Assembly (NCBI GenBank): GCA_007922225.1
Contig: ML679989.1
Span: 16,495,974-16,559,973, forward strand
Length of the DNA stretch: 64,000 nucleotides
Source: Emydura subglobosa
Taxonomy: Eukaryota; Chordata; Testudines; Chelidae
Direction: 5' to 3'
Shown: positions 61,301 to 64,000 of the stretch, piece by piece
Position numbering within the stretch: position 1 is the stretch's first letter
Layout of the letters: every line of letters begins with the position of its first letter
The notes under the pieces: model-generated
Seen by the model: the letters and a program-made list of their open reading frames with translations, nothing else
What the model was told of the DNA's origin: nothing
Databases searched by the model: none
Position numbers and translations under genes: made by a program

Positions 61301-63491
61301 TGCTCTTGTGTAGGAACTTGCAGCTAGTGCTGGGGGGAAGCGCATCGCTCTGTACTCACAAATACACCATGGCTTGCTTTCTTTCCAGCAAGTGCCATTT
61401 GGAGCCCTGTAGCATTGAACGCAGAGCTTGCCCTCAGTTACGAGAGATGATGGGGAAGCTTGCGCAGCATTCGGAACCTCTTTCCAATTAGCGTAGGTGA
61501 TGCAAGCAAACTCTCTTCTCTTCTGCTTGCTCCTAAGGACTTGATCCATGCTCGGCTGTTGACCATGAGGTGGTTTTTTTTTTTTTGTTTTTTTTTTTAG
61601 AACTGAGCTTGAACCAGCCCTGCTCAGCCGTTTTACTTGTGTGAGCATGGAAGAGAGATGCCCACAGTGTCCCTTGACTGACATTCTTGGGCATGTGTCA
61701 CATTGATGAGACTGTAGGTGCAACCTTAGCTTTACTCGTCCCTGATTTCCAAGGACTCAGCTGGGGAGTCTTCATGTTGAATGGACAATTGCAAGCTCTT
61801 GCTAACCCTCCATTTCCCTGCTCTGCCCTGCCGTCTTACTGGATTTATAGAGCGCTTTTCCCTACCGTTTAGTTAATAGAGTTTGTCTGTCTGTCTCTCC
61901 AGCATTACGTGGCCATAATGAAATACATCAGCCAGCCTCCGCTCCTGCTCAACGTCCATATGCACAACCCTACAGTCAGCATCCGGAGCTGGATGGATTC
62001 CCTCCTGGCCTTTTTCCCCGGCCTCCAGGTACAGAGGCCATGGGCAGAATGGACTTGTTGATACCGTGTGGCTCTGCCAAATGAACACTAACTGTTGGTT
62101 TTAGTGGGGCTCTGCTCAGATGCAGCCTGTGCCATCTCTTATTTGCCGGGCACAGCAAAGGGGCAGGACTGTGAAAGGTGGGTTAATATAAAAAGAGAGG
62201 GCGAGCTGTGGGAATGGAGATGGGCTTTGTCCTTTAGCAGGGTAGGTGTCTTCATCCAATTGGACTGGCCAAAATGTACTAACTATTCTGCTCTTCAACA
62301 CTTGTATGTCCTTTAGCTGACGTCTCATGAGCTAGTGTTCTGTGCTTAGGTACATATCTGGACCCTGTTACCCTAGCATGAGAACACCTCAGTCTTTAAT
62401 GTGTCTAGCCTCCCACAGGGCAGTGCTACAATCCTCATCGTACACATGGAAAGCTAAGGCAGAGAGAGGATAAGTGACTTGCCTAGGATTACCAAGAAGT
62501 CAGTGGCAGAGCGGGGATTTGAACCCGGGTCTCCCGGGCGGGAGGCTTGTGCCCTAACCACTTTTCCTTCCCTCTGAACCTTTGTGTTCCTGCAAAAGCT
62601 GGTTCTGGGGCTAGGTTTGGGGCTCTTGGAAATATACGCTACAAGCCATCTCGTGAGGTGAAATGTTTCCAAGTGTCCATCTGTAAACTGCTCTGTCCCA
62701 GGCAGATCCAGTCATCCTGGCTCAGCTGTGGCCCAAAGGTACGACCCAAGGTGAATCAAGAAATGTGTTCAGGAGGAAATAGGCTATGAACAGAGTAGGG
62801 GCGGTGATTGAAGCTAAAATACCCTCCTTCCTTCCCCATGGTTTTGGCTGAGAGGCAGCTGCAGGTGTATTATGGCTAACGTGGGAGAGCTATAACCTTT
62901 ATGTGAAATGAGTTGGTGCGGGCTCCACCCAACTTCTGTGGCTGCACATCACAAAAGCCACCATTCATATAGTTAGCACTAATTATCTTGCCCCGCCCCT
63001 CCTTTGGCCTCACTGCTGCCTCACAGAGGTCAACAAAGACTGAATGGGATTAGACTGGAATCCTCTCTCTCACCCGCACACCCCCCAGAGAAGGGGTGAG
63101 TCCTGTCGGTGAGCTAATGGGAGGGCAGCTTGACCTTGCCCTGGCTGTGTCTGCCCTGTGGATACAGTGCCAGGCAGCTGGCATCGTTCACTAGCACTAA
63201 ATTCACTAGCTAATGTGTGCTGCTGCTGAAATGAGCTGCTGTTAAAAAATCGCCCCCTAACGAGGATCCCACTTTCCCCACCTTGCTGTGACCCAGGCTG
63301 TCACTGTTAAGAGCCGGAAGCGTTTTTAATGCCTCACAATTGCCCCAAAGTTGTTTTTTTACCCTGATGTGCCCCAGGGAAACAAAGGGTTTTGTGTCTG
63401 TCCCCAGGTGCTGAGGGGGGATTTGAAGCCTGCCATCGAGACGCATGAGATGCTGTACCAGGTCACCAAGCAACACAAATTCCTCCCGGAG
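49168..63491 (+). CDS. EDEM3-like GH47 alpha-mannosidase, 3'-partial
   Basis: EDEM proteins are ER GH47 alpha-1,2-mannosidases that trim misfolded glycoproteins for ER-associated degradation. Coding exons: 49168-49310, 50375-50420, 52087-52187, 53729-53768, 56328-56440, 56908-57061, 58509-58643, 59675-59780, 60858-60955, 61903-62028, 63408-63491. All junctions are GT-AG and in phase, giving 382 codons. A signal peptide ([20 protein letters not shown]) is followed by the catalytic domain. [17 protein letters not shown] holds the acid Glu and [17 protein letters not shown] the catalytic Asp region; [13 protein letters not shown] carries an N-glycosylation site. It matches EDEM3 ([11 protein letters not shown], RGDxDDALGKFSLTLID), not EDEM1 or EDEM2, yet differs at many sites. 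The rest of the GH47 domain and any PA domain lie beyond the window. Best read as an EDEM3 paralog. Confidence 0.9.
50375..50420 (+). CDS. EDEM3-like exon 2
   Basis: Fifteen codons after the split Arg: [15 protein letters not shown]. Acceptor ttttcag, donor gtaact. Matches the EDEM3 N-terminal helix of the GH47 barrel. Confidence 0.93.
50421..52086 (+). other. EDEM3-like intron 2
   Basis: 1.67 kb; the only recognised repeat is the MITE-like copy at 51065-51330. Confidence 0.6.
51065..51330 (+). repeat. 'gtgtagac' MITE-like element copy
   Basis: Shares 'agtagctaggttgatggaag' and 'cggcatctacaccagggctt' type sequence with the copy at 40840-41100, and ends 'ttttaggtgtagaccaggta'. The left end is worn. 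Confidence 0.65.
52087..52187 (+). CDS. EDEM3-like exon 3
   Basis: [20 protein letters not shown], then [13 protein letters not shown] with a split Lys. The RGRVRGxEPSRGDxDDALGK segment is specific to EDEM3 among EDEMs. Donor gtgagt. Confidence 0.95.
52345..52510 (+). repeat. tRNA-type SINE
   Basis: Head 'cagtgtagcttagtggttag' with an A-box-like motif, 'ttctgggcttctattcccat' as the B-box region, then 'gtgcctcagttttcccacac' and 'gtaaaatgatgatgatactc'. Confidence 0.7.
52550..53095 (+). mobile_element. CR1 LINE 3' end (long-UTR subfamily)
   Basis: Sister copy of 13655-14166: shared 'tgatgggacagcctag', 'gtgtctggctggtgagtc', 'gatcaccatatttgggg' and the terminal 'actggtcccttctgacctta'. Sense to the host gene. 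Confidence 0.82.
53729..53768 (+). CDS. EDEM3-like exon 4
   Basis: Completes the split Lys, then [13 protein letters not shown] in phase 0. Acceptor tctttag, donor gtaagt. This is the conserved SLTLIDxLDTL motif of EDEM/GH47. Confidence 0.95.
53769..56327 (+). other. EDEM3-like intron 4
   Basis: 2.56 kb with a SINE part (about 54485-54600) and three 'gtgctaggtgctgtac' repeat copies (54735-54845, 55190-55300, 55890-55990). The remainder is unrecognised. Confidence 0.65.
55190..55300 (+). repeat. Dispersed 'gtgctaggtgctgtac' repeat
   Basis: Reads 'cagtcatggaccaggacccc', 'tttgtgctaggtgttgtaca' and 'ctgcccccaaagagcttgta'. Same family as 29145-29265. Confidence 0.7.
56328..56440 (+). CDS. EDEM3-like exon 5 (catalytic acid Glu)
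   Basis: [20 protein letters not shown], then [18 protein letters not shown], ending two bases into a Gly codon. The Glu of SVFETNIR is the position whose mutation inactivates mammalian EDEM3, as I recall. Donor gtgagc. Confidence 0.96.
56908..57061 (+). CDS. EDEM3-like exon 6
   Basis: [20 protein letters not shown], then [20 protein letters not shown] and [11 protein letters not shown]. Contains an N-x-T sequon. Acceptor atgcag, donor gtaagg. Confidence 0.95.
57062..58508 (+). other. EDEM3-like intron 6
   Basis: Contains the LTR-like block at about 57820-58440, which ends close to the acceptor of the next exon. Nothing else recognised. Confidence 0.55.
57820..58440 (+). mobile_element. Possible solo LTR
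   Basis: A TATA-like ggtataagtag (58123-58133) is followed about 230 bp later by attaaa (58363-58368) and a G/T-rich stretch. This is the U3-R-U5 order of an LTR. No target duplication or clear TG...CA borders were found, and no internal retroviral genes are present. Confidence 0.4.
58509..58643 (+). CDS. EDEM3-like exon 7
   Basis: [20 protein letters not shown], then [20 protein letters not shown] and ETVFE, 45 codons in phase 0. [17 protein letters not shown] is a strong EDEM3 block. Confidence 0.96.
59385..59485 (-). repeat. SINE fragment, inverted
   Basis: 'ccccattttacagatgggga' followed by 'actgagacacagtgatttgc', the reverse of the SINE tail. In intron 7 (58644-59674), otherwise unremarkable. 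Confidence 0.6.
59675..59780 (+). CDS. EDEM3-like exon 8
   Basis: [20 protein letters not shown], then [15 protein letters not shown] and one base of a split Asp. Donor gtaagt at 59781; the donor is partly inside a hAT target duplication (see next entry). Confidence 0.95.
59791..60225 (+). mobile_element. hAT-type element abutting a splice donor
   Basis: 435 bp with perfect 11-bp inverted ends, cagtggtgtac and gtacaccactg. Flanked by an exact 8-bp target duplication aagtgaat (59783-59790 and 60226-60233). The left duplication starts at intron position +3, so the exon 8 donor gtaagt includes four of its bases. No transposase; a non-autonomous copy. Confidence 0.92.
60234..60857 (+). other. 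Remainder of EDEM3-like intron 8
   Basis: GC-rich and stop-poor in one + frame (60382-60894), but that frame has no known domain. It begins at a GTG, and its end runs into exon 9 out of frame. Confidence 0.55.
60858..60955 (+). CDS. EDEM3-like exon 9 (catalytic Asp region)
   Basis: Completes Asp, then [20 protein letters not shown] and [23 protein letters not shown] is the GH47 motif holding the catalytic Asp. Acceptor tcctag, donor gtgagt. Confidence 0.96.
60956..61902 (+). other. EDEM3-like intron 9
   Basis: 0.95 kb with a T-rich run at about 61572-61600. A short tgtctgtctgtctc run forms the acceptor tract, like that at 14813. No mobile element recognised. Confidence 0.6.
61903..62028 (+). 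CDS. EDEM3-like exon 10
   Basis: [20 protein letters not shown], then [20 protein letters not shown] and LQ, 42 codons in phase 0. [15 protein letters not shown] and [13 protein letters not shown] are EDEM3 blocks. Donor gtacag. Confidence 0.96.
62425..62575 (-). repeat. tRNA-type SINE, inverted
   Basis: 'gagcggggatttgaacccgg' is a near-perfect reversed B-box region, followed by 'gtgccctaaccacttttcct', the reversed A-box side. In intron 10 (62029-63407), which shows no other recognised repeat. Confidence 0.75.
63408..63491 (+). CDS. EDEM3-like exon 11, last in window
   Basis: [20 protein letters not shown], then KQHKFLPE, 28 codons in phase 0; the gene continues beyond the window. Acceptor ccccag, donor gtgagt. 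From 63492 to 64000 only intron sequence is seen. Confidence 0.95.
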
Positions 63492-64000
63492 GTGAGTGTG
63501 CAAGCTGCTTCTCTGTCCGTTGTGCTGTGATCCCACTGGTCTCTGGGCTTGGCCTTCATTCTGCCTGGGCTCGGTCCCCTAGCAGCTGTGATGGGAAAAA
63601 ATCCGTCCCTTGCTCATTGCAGGGAAAGTTCTTCAGCCTCCCATGTCCTGACCCCATGTATCAGGCACAGCATCCTTCCTGAGACCCTGTCATTGCAATG
63701 CTGACCATCCCCTGCGTTCTCTTTCTAGCTTGCATGAATAGGATTGGGGCTTGATCTGATGCCTATTGAAGTCAGTAGATCCATGGGTTTTTTGATATGG
63801 GGAAAGGGACCCAAGGGTTTGCACCTTTAATCCTGTGTGATCTTCATAACTATGCTATAACTGCTTCCCTTTCTCAGTAGGACTCTAGCATTCTCCTCCC
63901 AGCCCCCAGGGCTGAAATGCCTCGTGCCTCCTTAGCACCCAAAGCAAAATGCCCTATGGCCTTTCACTCTCTTCTTCCATGCTTTGCACCTCACTGTCTC

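Noticed and set aside
49168..63491. Identification as EDEM1 or EDEM2
   Set aside because: The RGRVRGxEPSRGDxDDALGK, [17 protein letters not shown] and ISQPPLLL blocks belong to EDEM3; the EDEM1 and EDEM2 sequences I recall differ there.

Overview
The window is vertebrate nuclear DNA, most likely from a turtle or tortoise. The genes are split into short exons with GT-AG introns. The introns and spacers are full of CR1 3' ends, tRNA-type SINEs and small inverted-repeat DNA elements of the kinds I associate with chelonian genomes. A crocodilian is less likely, and a bird or mammal is unlikely. The species call is inference.

Three protein-coding genes can be read. NIBAN2 (FAM129B) lies on the + strand from 1404 to 20774. 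Its 5' exons are off the left edge; the last ten coding exons are present and end in the family-typical C-terminus. A long 3' untranslated region probably runs to tandem poly(A) signals near 24404. SLC31A2 (CTR2, a copper transporter) lies on the - strand from 34070 down to 28455. Three coding exons give 141 residues, with poly(A) signals near 28144 and 27641; its first exon was not found. An EDEM3-type GH47 alpha-mannosidase gene lies on the + strand from a CpG island at about 48.8-49.5 kb. Eleven coding exons (49168-63491) give 382 codons, and the gene runs off the right edge.

The most interesting point is the pairing of NIBAN2 with an EDEM3-type gene. In human, as I recall, NIBAN1 and EDEM3 are adjacent on 1q25, same strand, NIBAN1 upstream. 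Here NIBAN2 and an EDEM3-like gene have the same order and orientation, with SLC31A2 inverted between them. The mannosidase looks more diverged than an EDEM3 ortholog should be. The simplest reading is an EDEM3 ohnolog kept in this lineage and absent from the human NIBAN2 region. All its splice sites and frames are intact across the window.

Two small hAT-type elements have perfect 8-bp target duplications: 30353-30650 in SLC31A2, and 59791-60225. The second starts at position +11 of the EDEM3-like exon 8 donor intron, and its target duplication overlaps the donor itself. The 40.8-48 kb stretch is a nest of inverted-repeat elements, SINEs and CR1 ends, with a worn Penelope/hammerhead-like relic at 47.3 kb. 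No RNA genes or CRISPR arrays were seen.
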